Source: Pseudorasbora parva (lineage: Eukaryota > Chordata > Actinopteri > Cypriniformes > Gobionidae). From it: a DNA stretch of 64,000 nucleotides. The stretch covers positions 24,655,703-24,719,702 of the forward strand of contig NC_090178.1 of NCBI RefSeq assembly GCF_024679245.1. The letters run 5' to 3'. Both the position numbers and the translations under genes were made by a program. Below are positions 22,799 through 33,329 of this stretch, piece after piece (the stretch's first letter is position 1; each line of letters opens with the position of its first letter). The notes beneath the pieces were generated by a model, which was not told the origin of the DNA, did no database searches, and saw only the letters and a program-made list of their open reading frames with translations.

Positions 22799-23674
22799 GT
22801 AAGTCACAATTACATATGCTCAGATTTGTTTATGTGGATGGAAATAGTTGAAAGAAATCCTACATTTATTTTTATTTTATGACGGCAGGACTTTATTGTA
22901 TTAAGCAATAATATTTGGGAGGCAATTCAAATGTAACGCAAATCATTTGCGAGAGCAAAAGCATTGACTTAATATTTTTCCCCATTTTATTTTCTTTCAA
23001 TCTTCTATTTTTCCATCACAATGTCACTTTAGGCGCTCTGTAAAGATCACTGACGTGACAATGAAGCGCGAAGCACCTTTTTTGCATTTGACAAGATTTG
23101 AGCGAATGCAAATAGCTTATCGAGAGAACACAAATATCTTTGTGAGAGAACGCAGACGCTTTGGAAAATACTTTTCCCCTCATATTTCATATTTTTTTTC
23201 CACCAACATGACCCTTTAGGGGCTCTGAAACAAAGTGTACTGAATAAAGACTGGTGGTTAAAAAGATGTTTTTGCACTCTCTCATTGATTACATTTTGGG
23301 CCACAGGCTATTTAATACTGAGCACCGATGGTGTGAGGACCCTATTGGAATTGCTCAGCCTATTATTATTATTCTTTTCCCCAAATTAATCGCTTTTTTG
23401 AAGGCCTAAAGATAGAAAACTCATGGAACTTTGCACATGCGTAAGAAGTGGTGCAAATTTACGGCTGATATGAGTTTCAGAATTAGACATGGCAAAATGG
23501 CTCAATAGCGCCGCCTATAACATTTTATTTAAAAACAAAAAATCACTCAACTGAAAATTTGATGTTTTTCCCCCAGGGCATGCAAGATGTAGGTGTGTTT
23601 GTTTCTTCAGTAGAACACAAATTAAGTATTTTTTTTTTTAACTCCGACCATTGCCGTATAATGCATGTCAATAG

Positions 23675-23868
23675 TTCCCTTTCAGTCGGTCACGTTCGAC
23701 GTACGTCGGAACTGAACCGACGAATTGGGATCTGAACTCAGAGACCTATCCACTTCGAGTGTATAAAAACGAGCCAATCGGAGATTGGCATGTGATCCGC
23801 ACATTCCACGCTCCGCCCCACAGCGTGGGTATAAATAGGAAGTGGAATGGCAGATCAATGCTTTCAAC
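23675..23868 (+). repeat. DIRS B left inverted terminal repeat
   Basis: Reverse-complementary to about 29586-29757. Landmarks: GACCTATCCACTTCGAGTGT, GTGGGTATAAATAGGAAGTG, GGCAGATCAATGC. Confidence 0.9.
23830..23837 (+). promoter_or_regulatory. TATA box of DIRS B
   Basis: TATAAATA within GTGGGTATAAATAGGAAG, near the inner end of the left ITR and about 360 bp upstream of the gag ATG. Confidence 0.55.
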
Positions 23869-24190
23869 TTCGGAGCCGAACAGTACATGCTGTTGCCACG
23901 AAGAGTGTTATTTGAACGAGTCTTGAGAGAGGAAGGAACTGCCAGTGCGGGTGTAACGGCGCTTCAGCGAGAGACCGACCTTGTTGCAATCGTTTGCATT
24001 CAAGCACCATTCACAAAAAGAGCTTTTGTTGTTGGTTCGCTGGGCGTTTTCCCTTTGAGTGTCACACGCAGGCTTGCACTGTGGACTGCGTGCTGACCGC
24101 GGTCATCTCCCTGAGTGCTTCAGCACAATCTAAAAGAGCAGTTTCCATCCTAAAAGAGCAAACACGGTTTGACCCTGCGTCTTTTTCAAG

Positions 24191-27100
24191 ATGTCATACA
24201 AACCGTGTGTTTCTGGGTGCGGTCGCTTTCTGTCCCCGCTTGACGGTCACGTTCGTTGTCTCACGTGTTTGGGCGTTCAGCACGCTGAGGCGGCGTTCGT
24301 GAATGAGTCGTGTTCCCATTGCGGGAACATGACCATCGCAGTGCTTAGGTCCAGACTCCAATACCTCAAAGCAGGTGGAGCACCCTCGCGCATCCCCCGG
24401 TCTAGCGGTCCTTCTGCGCCTAAGCAGAGGGCTGCTACTCTGGCTGATGACTTGGGTGGGGACCTGAGGGTGACGGTCAGGGCTAACCCGACGGGTCAAA
24501 TGGCTCCTCGGGCCCCTCCCCCCTCCACTGTGCCGGTGGAGTTCCCGGAAGAGCGTGCTGACCTCTCGCGCGGAGTGCCAGCCGTTTCCTTCGGGGCTCC
24601 GGCGGAAGACAGGATGTCGGTCGCAGCATCGGGGGACGAGCTAATGGGCTCTGAGGATGAGGATTCGGCTGCGCTGCCCCCTTCGGGTGTGACAGCGTTG
24701 CCCGAGTCTGACCCAGAGCTTACGGCTATGCTTTCCCGGGCCGCCGCAAGCGTAGGGCTCGAGTGGAACCCTCCACCGTGTCCCGAACCTTCGCGGTTGG
24801 ATGATTGGTTTCTCGGGACGGCCCGTGCTGGTTCTCAGCGCCCCGCCCCGGTGCCTTTCTTCCCGGAAGTGCATCAGGAGATCTCGAAGTCGTGGGCGGC
24901 GCCGTATAGCGCTCGCGTGCGATCGACGGACTCCTCCGTCCTCACTTCCCTCGATGGCGGTGCGGTGAAGGGATACGTGGGAATCCCTCCAGTCGAGCGG
25001 TCGGTGGCGATGCACCTGTGTCCCAAGACCGCTGCGGACTGGCGTGGTGCCCCGCGTCTCCCCTCCCGGGCGTGTAAGTTCTCGTCCGGGCTAACCGGCA
25101 AGGCTTACACAGCCTGTGGAGAAGCCGCATCGGCATTGCATGCCATGGCGCTCCTGCAGGTCTACCAGGCCAAGGCGCTCATGGAATTGCACGAGGGAAG
25201 TTCCGACCAGGGCGTTATGCAGGAACTGCGTGCGGCGACGGACCTCGCTCTCCGAGCGACGAAAGTCACAAGGGTGGCGCCCAGCCTGTCCAGACCGCTA
25301 AGCCTGCCGGCAAGCGCAAGGGGAAGCGGCCCTGAGACAGGCAGCCCAGGGAGGACAGGAGCTGCTCTTCGGGAGATGATGTCCGCATCTCTCCCCCACC
25401 CCCCGGAGGAGGACCGGGGGGCCCCGACTGGTACCCTACATCTGCCGCCAGCTCTCCGAAGCTCGGCGGTACCCACATATTCACAAAAAGAGCAGTTTCC
25501 TATCCCCCTGGGCCCCAAGAGGGTCAGGGTGGCAGTTCACGACGCCTCCGGGCTTTGTCTCTCCCTCCCTCCCCTCCCCTCGCCAGGGGGCAGCAGAGTG
25601 GGCTCCGAGGACGCCTCCGGGCCTTCTCACCCACTCTCTGCCCCTCCCGGGAAAGCTCAGACAACACTCCGGGCCGCCCACGGGCCTCCCGAGTCGGGTC
25701 TGAGCATCCCATCTGTCTGCCTCCGGGCATCGAGAAGTCGCGCGGGCTCCGAGGACGCCTCCGGGCCTTCTCAACCGCTCCCTGCTCGCACCAGGAGAAC
25801 TCGCGCGACACTCCGGGCCGCCTCCGGGCCTCCCGAGTCGAGCCAGAGCTCTCCGTTGCGCTGCCCCACCCCGGGCATGTCTTTGGTGCCGTTGGTCCCG
25901 CTGGTACGGTCCCTGGGAGCGTGGCTACAGCTCCCTCGACCGTCCCGTTGGCTCATCCGTACCATCAGACTCGGCTACGCGATTCAGTTTGCGCGCCGGC
26001 CACCCAAGTACAAGGGCATCCTCTTCACCTCAGTGCGAAGCAGCGATGCTCAAGTCTTGCGGTCAGAGATCGAGGTCCTACTGGCGAAGGACGCGATCGA
26101 GCCGGTTCCTCCAGCCGAGATGAAGACAGGGTTCTACAGCCCTTACTTCATCGTGCCCAAGAAAGGGGGTGGGCTCCGGCCAATCCTGGACCTGCGCGTC
26201 CTGAATCGGGCCCTGCACAAGCTCCCGTTCCGGATGTTAATGCAGAAACGCATTTTTCAATGCATCCGTCCCCAGGATTGGTTTGCAGCGATCGACCTGA
26301 AGGACGCGTACTTCCATGTCTCTATACTCCCTCGACACAGACCGTTCCTACGCTTTGCGTTCGAGGGGAAGGCATACCAGTACAAAGTCCTGCCCTTCGG
26401 GCTGTCCCTGTCGCCTCGCGTCTTTACGAAGGTCGCGGAGGCAGCCATTGTTCCACTCCGAGAATGCGGCGTTCGCATCCTCAACTACCTCGACGACTGG
26501 CTCATTCTCGCCCAGTCTCGGGAGCAGTTGTGCGAACACAGGGACATGGTGCTCAGTCACCTCAGCCAGTTGGGCCTTCGGGTCAACCAAGAGAAGAGCA
26601 AGCTCTGTCCTACGCAGAGAATCTCTTACCTCGGTATGGAGCTGGATTCGGTCAGCCAGACTGCGCGCCTCACGGAGGAGCGAGTCAGGTCGGTGTTGAA
26701 CTGCTTGAATATGTTCAAAGGCAGAACAGCGGTCCCACTGAAACTTTTTCAGAGGCTCCTGGGGCATATGGCATCCGCAGCCGCGGTCACGCCGCTCGGA
26801 TTGCTTCATATGAGACCGCTCCAACACTGGCTTCATGGCCGAGTCCCGAGGTGGGCGTGGCAGAGCGGCCAGTACCGGGTCCCAGTGACTCCGTACTGCC
26901 GCCAAACCTTCAGTCCATGGTCAGACACGACGTTTCTCCGGGCCGGGGTGCCCTTAGAACAAGTGTCCAGGCATGCTGTGCTGTTCACGGATGCCTCATC
27001 CACGGGCTGGGGGGCCACGTACAACGGGCATGCAGTTGCGGGGCTGTGGACGGAACCGCAATTGCATTGGCATATCAATTGCCTCGAGTTGCTAGCAGTA

Positions 27101-27778
27101 CACTTGGCACTACGCCGCCTCAAGGGGCTGCTACGTGGCAAGCATGTACTGGTCCGTACGGACAGCATGGCGGCCGTTGCGTACATCAACCGTCAGGGTG
27201 GTCTACGCTCCCGTCGCATGTTCCAACTCGCCCGCCACCTGCTCCTGTGGAGTCAGAAGCATCTGAGGTCACTTCGGGCCATTCATGTCCCTGGTGCGCT
27301 CAACCAGACAGCCGACGAGCTCTCTCGGCAGCCAGCACCTTCGGGAGAGTGGCGACTCCACCCCCAGGCGGTCCAGCTGATATGGGACCAGTTCGGAGCC
27401 GCTCAGGTAGACCTGTTTGCCTCTCTGGACTCGACCCATTGCCAGTGGTACTATTCCCTGACCGGGGGAACCCTCGGCACAGATGCACTGGCGCACAGCT
27501 GGCCCCGGGACCTAGGCAAGTATGCGTTTCCCCCAGTGAGCCTTCTTGCACAGACTCTGTGCAAAGTCAGGGAGGACGAGGAGCAGGTCTTGCTAGTTGC
27601 GCCGTATTGGCCCAACCGGACCTGGTTCCCAGAACTTACTCTCCTCGCGACAGCCCCTCCTTGGCCCATTCCCCTGAGGAAGGACCTTCTTTCTCAGGGA
27701 CGGGGCACTCTATGGCACCCGCGTTCAGACCTCTGGAATCTTCATGTCTGGTCCCTGGACGGGACGCGGAGGTTCTAG
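24191..27778 (+). CDS. DIRS gag-reverse transcriptase-RNase H polyprotein
   Basis: 1195 codons without a break. Residues 1-50 hold a Cys/His cluster (CVSGCGRFL, CLTCLGVQHAE, CSHCGNM). Acidic and Pro-rich gag follows, including AYTACGEAASALHAMALLQVY near 300-320. RT motifs: FIVPKKGGGLRPILDL near 650, IDLKDAYFHVSILP near 700 and YLDDW at 766-770. RNase H: FTDAS near 933, HINCLELLAV near 961, RTDSMAAVAYINRQGG near 990-1005. The end carries the VDLFAS...KYAFPPVSLL...VAPYW tail. The ATG at 24191 is chosen because copy A starts at the same place relative to the Cys cluster. Unlike family 2, gag and RT are one frame here. A proline-rich stretch of imperfect internal repeats (GSEDASGPS, near residues 470-520) lies between gag and RT. 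Confidence 0.9.
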   Translation: MSYKPCVSGCGRFLSPLDGHVRCLTCLGVQHAEAAFVNESCSHCGNMTIAVLRSRLQYLKAGGAPSRIPRSSGPSAPKQRAATLADDLGGDLRVTVRANPTGQMAPRAPPPSTVPVEFPEERADLSRGVPAVSFGAPAEDRMSVAASGDELMGSEDEDSAALPPSGVTALPESDPELTAMLSRAAASVGLEWNPPPCPEPSRLDDWFLGTARAGSQRPAPVPFFPEVHQEISKSWAAPYSARVRSTDSSVLTSLDGGAVKGYVGIPPVERSVAMHLCPKTAADWRGAPRLPSRACKFSSGLTGKAYTACGEAASALHAMALLQVYQAKALMELHEGSSDQGVMQELRAATDLALRATKVTRVAPSLSRPLSLPASARGSGPETGSPGRTGAALREMMSASLPHPPEEDRGAPTGTLHLPPALRSSAVPTYSQKEQFPIPLGPKRVRVAVHDASGLCLSLPPLPSPGGSRVGSEDASGPSHPLSAPPGKAQTTLRAAHGPPESGLSIPSVCLRASRSRAGSEDASGPSQPLPARTRRTRATLRAASGPPESSQSSPLRCPTPGMSLVPLVPLVRSLGAWLQLPRPSRWLIRTIRLGYAIQFARRPPKYKGILFTSVRSSDAQVLRSEIEVLLAKDAIEPVPPAEMKTGFYSPYFIVPKKGGGLRPILDLRVLNRALHKLPFRMLMQKRIFQCIRPQDWFAAIDLKDAYFHVSILPRHRPFLRFAFEGKAYQYKVLPFGLSLSPRVFTKVAEAAIVPLRECGVRILNYLDDWLILAQSREQLCEHRDMVLSHLSQLGLRVNQEKSKLCPTQRISYLGMELDSVSQTARLTEERVRSVLNCLNMFKGRTAVPLKLFQRLLGHMASAAAVTPLGLLHMRPLQHWLHGRVPRWAWQSGQYRVPVTPYCRQTFSPWSDTTFLRAGVPLEQVSRHAVLFTDASSTGWGATYNGHAVAGLWTEPQLHWHINCLELLAVHLALRRLKGLLRGKHVLVRTDSMAAVAYINRQGGLRSRRMFQLARHLLLWSQKHLRSLRAIHVPGALNQTADELSRQPAPSGEWRLHPQAVQLIWDQFGAAQVDLFASLDSTHCQWYYSLTGGTLGTDALAHSWPRDLGKYAFPPVSLLAQTLCKVREDEEQVLLVAPYWPNRTWFPELTLLATAPPWPIPLRKDLLSQGRGTLWHPRSDLWNLHVWSLDGTRRF

Positions 27779-28785
27779 ATGGACTACCACAAGCAGTCGT
27801 AGATACCATCTCTTCAGCTAGAGCCCCCTCTACGAGGCGCCTCTATGTACTGAAGTGGAACCTGTTCGTTGAGTGGTGTTCTTCCCGCCAGGAAGATCCC
27901 CGAAGGTGTTCGATTGGTGTTGTGCTTTCCTTCCTGCAAGACGGGTTGGAGCGGAGGCTGTCTCCCTCCACCCTCAAAGTGTACGTCGCCGCAATAGCGG
28001 CGTATCACGACGCAGTCGAAGGTAAGTCCGTCGGAAAGCACGACCTAATCATCAGGTTCCTCAGAGGTGCGAGGAGACTAAATCCTCCTCGTCCATCCTC
28101 GATACCCTCTTGGGACTTGGCTCTAGTGCTTAGAGCACTTCAGAGCCCTCCCTTCGAGCCGTTGGAGTCCATTGAGATTAAAATCCTGTCAATGAAGACA
28201 GTGCTCTTGACTGCCTTGGCCTCGATCAAGAGGGTAGGGGACCTGCACGCACTTTCGGTCAGCGAATCGTGCCTAGAGTTCGGGCCTGGTAACTCTCACG
28301 TTGTCCTGAGACCCAGGCCCGGATACGTGCCCAAGGTTCCTACCACTCCCTTCCGGGACCAGGTGGTGAACCTGCAAGCGCTGCCTTCGGAGGAGGCAGA
28401 CCCAGCCCTGGCTTTGTTGTGTCCGGTCCGCGCTCTTCGCGCTTACATTGACCGGACCCAAAGCTTTCAGACCTCAGAGCAACTCTTCGTCTGTTACGGA
28501 GGCCAGCAGAAGGGAAAGGCTGTCTCCAAGCAGAGGTTAGCCCACTGGATAGTGGATGCTATAGTCTTGGCTTACCAGTCCCAAGACGTGCCTTGCCCGT
28601 TCGGTGTAAGGGCACACTCCACTCGGAGTGTTGCTTCTTCCTGGGCGCTGGCTCAAGGCGCCTCGCTGACAGACATTTGTAGAGCTGCGGGCTGGGCGAC
28701 ACCTAACACGTTTGCTAGGTTTTATAGCTTACGTGTAGAGCCGGTATCTTCCCGCATCCTCGCCCCTGGTGGCCAGGAGCGCTAA
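27712..28785 (+). CDS. DIRS tyrosine recombinase, intact
   Basis: 357 codons, overlapping the RT frame by 67 nt in another frame. The ATG at 27712 is the nearest in-frame Met before the conserved STRRLYVLKWNLF region. Catalytic residues: Arg near 174 (SIKRVGDL), HSTR at 302-305, GW, and Tyr near 338 (FARFYSL). About 350 residues is normal for DIRS recombinases. How it is translated (overlap re-initiation, splicing or separate mRNA) is not visible. Confidence 0.88.
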   Translation: MAPAFRPLESSCLVPGRDAEVLDGLPQAVVDTISSARAPSTRRLYVLKWNLFVEWCSSRQEDPRRCSIGVVLSFLQDGLERRLSPSTLKVYVAAIAAYHDAVEGKSVGKHDLIIRFLRGARRLNPPRPSSIPSWDLALVLRALQSPPFEPLESIEIKILSMKTVLLTALASIKRVGDLHALSVSESCLEFGPGNSHVVLRPRPGYVPKVPTTPFRDQVVNLQALPSEEADPALALLCPVRALRAYIDRTQSFQTSEQLFVCYGGQQKGKAVSKQRLAHWIVDAIVLAYQSQDVPCPFGVRAHSTRSVASSWALAQGASLTDICRAAGWATPNTFARFYSLRVEPVSSRILAPGGQER

Positions 28786-29410
28786 GTGCCCGTTCTAAGT
28801 GTCGGCTTGCAACGCCACTCCCGCCCTCTGGGCCGGATACGTGCGTTTATTGTCTCCAGTTGTGTTCCCCGGGAAACCGGCTAACCCTGTCGAGCTCCTC
28901 CGTCACCCCATGCGGTGTCAGACGTTGCGGACCGTCTGACGCTAGGCCTGCACCCGTATGCTTGTGGAACGTGGTTGTAGGCTGGGTTCCATATGTAGCG
29001 GTTCCCTCACGGCGACCCCATATGTGTATTCGTCCACGGTATCAGCTACCCTTCGGGCTAGCCCCGTGTCTTTCCCTTGACAGAGCCCGCTCTGTCGTCT
29101 CTGGGCGTGTTCTTTCCCCCCTACAATTAGGTTGGAACCACCCCAGAGACTGCCATATGTTGCACTACCCTGCCAGGTTAGTCCTTATGTGTATGCCGCC
29201 ACCACTCCTTCCCTGAAGGACGTGGCCCCGCAGCGTACCTCTTCCGAGAGGGCACGCTTCCCAGCGGTCTATGGTCACTCTAAGTGGGTCCTGCAGAAAC
29301 AGCAGTGACTGACCTCCCTGCTTGGAGCCCTGACTTCCGTACCATACTAGACGGTCCAGTGCGCTCAAGCAGGGCGCTGGAAGGGCCAGCATCCTGGCGT
29401 TTTCCAGAGG

Positions 29411-29525
29411 GATCCCAATTCGTCGGTTCAGTTCCGACGTACGTCGAACGTGACCGACTGAAAGGGAACGTCTCGGTTACGTATGTAACCCTCGTTCCCT
29501 GAAGAAGGGAACGGAGACGTACGTC
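29411..29525. repeat. DIRS B internal complementary region
   Basis: Complement of the left end (ACTGAAAGGGAA) and of the right end (GTCTCGGTTACGTATGTAAC) joined through a single C at 29469. Confidence 0.92.
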
Positions 29526-29585
29526 CCGTCGCCAGGTGCTGTGCTTCAGCTAGGAGCCCAGTCACGTATTCGGCTACTCAGTTGA

Positions 29586-29800
29586 AAAAAGCATTGATCT
29601 GCCATTCCACTTCCTATTTATACCCACAATGTGGGGCGGAGCGTGGAATGTGCGGATCACATGCCAATCTCCGATTGGCTCGTTTTTATACACTCGAAGT
29701 GGATAGGTCTCTGAGTTCAGATCCCAATTCGTCGGTTCAGTTCCGACGTACGTCTCCGTTCCCTTCTTCAGGGAACGAGGGTTACATACGTAACCGAGAC
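29586..29800 (-). repeat. DIRS B right inverted terminal repeat plus extension
   Basis: Inverted copy of the left ITR followed by the hairpin GTTCCCTTCTTCAGGGAAC and the GGTTACATACGTAACC near-palindrome. Confidence 0.9.
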
Positions 29801-31367
29801 GTTTTTTTTAAAAATTAGAGTTACTATGAGAGTAAAAAACACACAGACATAGTAATCCATATGAAACCCTGTGGCTCGCGGCGACACATTGATGTCTTAA
29901 GACACGAAAAATGCGGTTTCTGCGAGAAACCGATCAGTATTTGGGTTATTTTTTTACCTAATATCTAGTATTTCCAACACCGTTACTTCCGCCGGAGAAG
30001 ATCAAAACCCTGCGCGATCATATATATAGATTCCTTATAGTGTCTGCATGGATGGCACGGATTGGTCAAATGATGAATCTATGTAAATATATGTCTATGA
30101 TCGGGCCAGATTTTTGACTTTCTCCTGCGGAAGTAATGGCGTTGGGAATAGTAGATGAGATTCGTCTGATATGAGGTAAAAAAAACAACAACAACACAAA
30201 TGCTGATAGGTTTCTCGTAGAAACCGAACATTTCGTGTCTTTCCGTGAGCCACAGGGTTTAATATGGGTTAGTATGTCTGTGTTTTTTTACTCTCATAGT
30301 GACTCTCATAGAAAACATCTCATTGACATGCATTATACAGCAACGGTTGGAGCTACAAATCTTCATTTGTGTTCTACTGAAGAAACAAACACACTTACAT
30401 CTTGCATACCCTGGGGATAAGCAGGTCATTTTTGGGTGAACTAACACTTTAAGCGCCGTTCGAGCTACATTAAATGTATGAGTATGAAATTCGGTAGACA
30501 CAATTAACCAATACCTACAAAAAAGACCCTGGGTGCAAAATATGAAAACCCAAAAGGAGGTCAGATATTTTAAATTTTCTCTGCAATTTTTGCAGTTTTT
30601 GCCATTTCCAGACGTAGTAGCTACTTTAACAAACTCCACCTAGAGATTTAATCAGATCATCATCATGTTTTCACAGTCTAATCTAAAGGCCATGGCGAGG
30701 TTAAATTGTGAAGATCTTGAGTTTTCCCTGGAGGGCGTGCCCGTGGTGGCCTGACAAATTTGTTTTGCCATGAAACAGGAAGTTGTTGTAACTCGGGCAT
30801 ACAATTTCCGATCTGCCCCAAACTTCACAGCTTTGATAAGAGTTCTGGCCTGAAGACATTTACGTGACAATATTCAGTTACAGTCATAGCGCCGCCTGTG
30901 GGCAACAGGAAAGGCCATGTTTTACACAGTGATGAGTAGAACAACATGATATTCAGTCGATCTAGTCTTAAGCCCTTGTTGATGTTAAATTATTAAGATC
31001 TTAAGTTTTCAATGAAGGGTGTGTCCATGGCGGCCTGTCAAAGTGTTATGTTTCACCAGGACATAGGAAGCTGTTGTAAGTCAGGCAAACAATGTCCGAT
31101 CTGCCTCAAGCCTCACGTTTGATAAGAGTCCTGACCTGAAGACATCTACATGCCAATATTAGTTAGTTATAGCGCCACCTGCTGGCAACAGGAAACTGCA
31201 TGCTCATAAAGTGCTATTCTTAAGAAATGATTCCTGGCACATAAGGGTCAGAGCTTTGTCATTTTAAATGGTTATTGTTTAAAACAGTGTTCAGAGTTTA
31301 CAAAAGGAAATTGAATACATTAATGTAGAATCTGATCAAATAAACCTAACAGTATCTTCCCTCCTAG

Positions 31368-31433
31368 AGATCTTCCCACAACTGATCTGACCGTTTCAAC
31401 AACTTCTACAACTTCTACACCAAAACCTACTAT
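31368..31433 (+). CDS. Mucin-like Thr/Ser/Pro repeat exon 10 (Pro to Leu)
   Basis: Same CCG to CTG change as exon 9, otherwise identical to exon 2. Splice sites intact. Confidence 0.73.
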
Positions 31434-31820
31434 GTAAGTCACAATTACATATGCTCAGATTTGTTTATGTGGATGGAAATAGTTGAAAGAAATCCTACAT
31501 TTATTTTTATTTTATGACGGCATGACTTTATTGTATTAAGCAATACTATTTGGGAGGCAATTCAAATGTAACGCAAATCATTTGCGAGAGCAAAAGCATT
31601 GACTTAATATTTTTCCTCATTTTATTTTCTTTCAATCTTCTATTTTTCAATCACAATGTCACTTTAGGGGCTCTGTAAAGATCACTGACGTGACAATGAA
31701 GCGCGAATCACCTTTTTGGTGATATGAGTTTCAGAATTAGACATGGCAAAATGGCTCAATAGCGCCACCTATAACATTTTATTTAAAAACAATAAATTAC
31801 TCAAAACTGAAAATTTGATG

Positions 31821-31990
31821 TTCCCTTTCGGGGAACTCGAGCTGCGTCGAAACGCTGTGAGAACGCCTCTGCGTTAATGCGTCGTTAAGCGCCATTCCAT
31901 CGGAAAAAAGATCGATCGTCGGCGTGATGACGTCATCGACCGGAAGCTATAAAGCGTCCCTGAAAACAAACAGGAACTAGCTTCTGAGCC
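31821..31990 (+). repeat. DIRS C left inverted terminal repeat
   Basis: Inverted match to about 37190-37340 (GAGAACGCCTCTGCGTTAA, GATCGATC, GATGACGTCATCG, GAAGCTATAAAGCGTC). Confidence 0.85.
31928..31954 (+). promoter_or_regulatory. CRE-like site and TATA box of DIRS C
   Basis: A perfect TGACGTCA palindrome (31928-31935) stands 12 bp before TATAAAG (31948-31954). TGACGTCA is the consensus CREB/ATF site; promoter use is inferred from position in the ITR. Confidence 0.55.
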
Positions 31991-32125
31991 TTCAGCAAGC
32001 GATCTGTGTAAACCTGTCTGTCTATTTGGTGTTTTTGTCTGTCTATATCCAGAGATTTTCCACCCTTTTGTTAAATATTGCATATATATTAACAAACAAA
32101 GAGAAAATAAAATAGATAGAGTAAA

Positions 32126-33304
32126 ATGGCGAGTGAAAGCAGTTTTAAGAGGTGTGTTCATCCCTGCCCACGCTACATCACGAGCGGGGATACACACTCT
32201 CTTTGTGTAGCCTGCTTGGGAGCGCAGCATGTGATGTCCCCCAAGAGAGTCGCCGGTGCTTCATCTGTCCAGCTCTGAGGAGGTAGACGTTGAAAGCATC
32301 GAGACTGAAGACTCGCCACTTCAGTCCCCTGCTAGTGAGGAGCTAGTTGAGGTTCTGACGCGAGCAGTGGCCAGATTAAACATCGACTGGCCCACTGAAA
32401 GATCTGAGGCAGGAAGAAAGCGTCATAGCAAGCTAGACGAACGATTCCTGCCATCTCGCGCTTCAGAGCCTCAGCGGCGGGGCCTGCCGTTCTTCCATGA
32501 CTTGCACACCGAGGTGGCAAGATCATGGAGGAGACCGGCATCATATCGAGTTTTCAGCCCGCAGACCTCGGTCTACAGCAACATCAGCGGGCTGAAACAG
32601 TATGGTTATGGGACGATGCCAAAGGTTGAAGAGACGCTTGCGAGCCATCTCTCGCCTTCATCGGCATCGTCCCTTAAGACCCCCCACCAGACCTTTAAAA
32701 ACAACGTCGGCGCTGGTGGGTAAAGCGTACTCGGCAGCGGGTCAGGCGGCTGCATGCCTGCACACGATGGCTATCGTGCAGGCATATCAGGCTGACCTGC
32801 TGAGGGATCTGGATGGTAGTGATGTTGTGGGGGGAGATATTGTCGCTGAACTGAGATCATCAGCTGATTTAGCTCTCCGGGCCACCAAGGAGACGGCCAG
32901 ATGTGTTGGCCGCTCCATGGCAGCATTGGTGGCCACGGAGAGGCATTTATGGTTGAACCCCACAGACATCAAGGAGAGGGAGAAAGCTTTCCTGCTTGAT
33001 GCGCCGCTTTCTCCTGGAGGCCTGTCCACACTGTCACCGAGAGGTTCCAGGAGTCGAAAAAGCAAGCTGCGGCGCTCAAGCAGTTCCTCCCTTTCCGGGT
33101 CCAGGTCCCTGGGGCTGCTGCTGATACCACCAAGCAGCCCAAACCGAGTACGAGCTCCTCACACAGGGCTCAACAAAAGCAGAGCGTCGCTGCCCGAGCT
33201 CCCCCTCAGCGCGGGGGCGGCGCTCTCAGGCGAGGCCTTCGAGGGGCAGGGCTGATCTGCGGACAGTCCTGATCGCCAAGAAGGCCTCGTCGAAGCGTTC
33301 CTGA
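32126..33304 (+). pseudogene. DIRS gag, frameshifted
   Basis: ATG at 32126 gives MASESSFKRCVHPCPRYIT, matching the start of the intact gag of copy D. The region after GAQH is lost (about 100 residues relative to D), and the rest is spread over two or more frames: LDERFLPSR...PFFHDLHTEVARSW, then AYSAAGQAAACLHTMAIVQAY, then RSMAALVATERHLWLN. The C-terminal end aligns with D up to a TCC TGA CGC stop at 33302-33304. It cannot give a full gag. Confidence 0.8.
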
Positions 33305-33329
33305 CGCCAGAAGCGTCAGGACGCTGAGG

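Larger units (their letters stand above)
23675..29800 (+). mobile_element. DIRS retrotransposon B (family 1), 6.1 kb, near-intact
   Basis: Begins TTCCCTTTCAGTCGGTC and ends TACGTAACCGAGAC. The host reads ATAG before and GTTTTT after, with no target duplication beyond one G. It holds a complete set: ITRs, 5' leader (about 23870-24190), an unbroken gag-RT-RNase H frame, overlapping recombinase, about 625 bp of 3' non-coding sequence (28786-29410), internal complementary region and right ITR. All main catalytic residues I checked are present, so this is the best candidate for a recently active DIRS copy here. Confidence 0.93.
23544..30453. repeat. Fold-back element in unit 9, split by DIRS B
   Basis: Host parts are 23544-23674 and 29801-30453. 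Confidence 0.8.
22733..31367 (+). repeat. Array unit 9, interrupted by DIRS B
   Basis: About 2509 bp after removing 23675-29800. The insertion sits in the left arm of the fold-back, at ATAG|TTTTTT. Confidence 0.9.
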
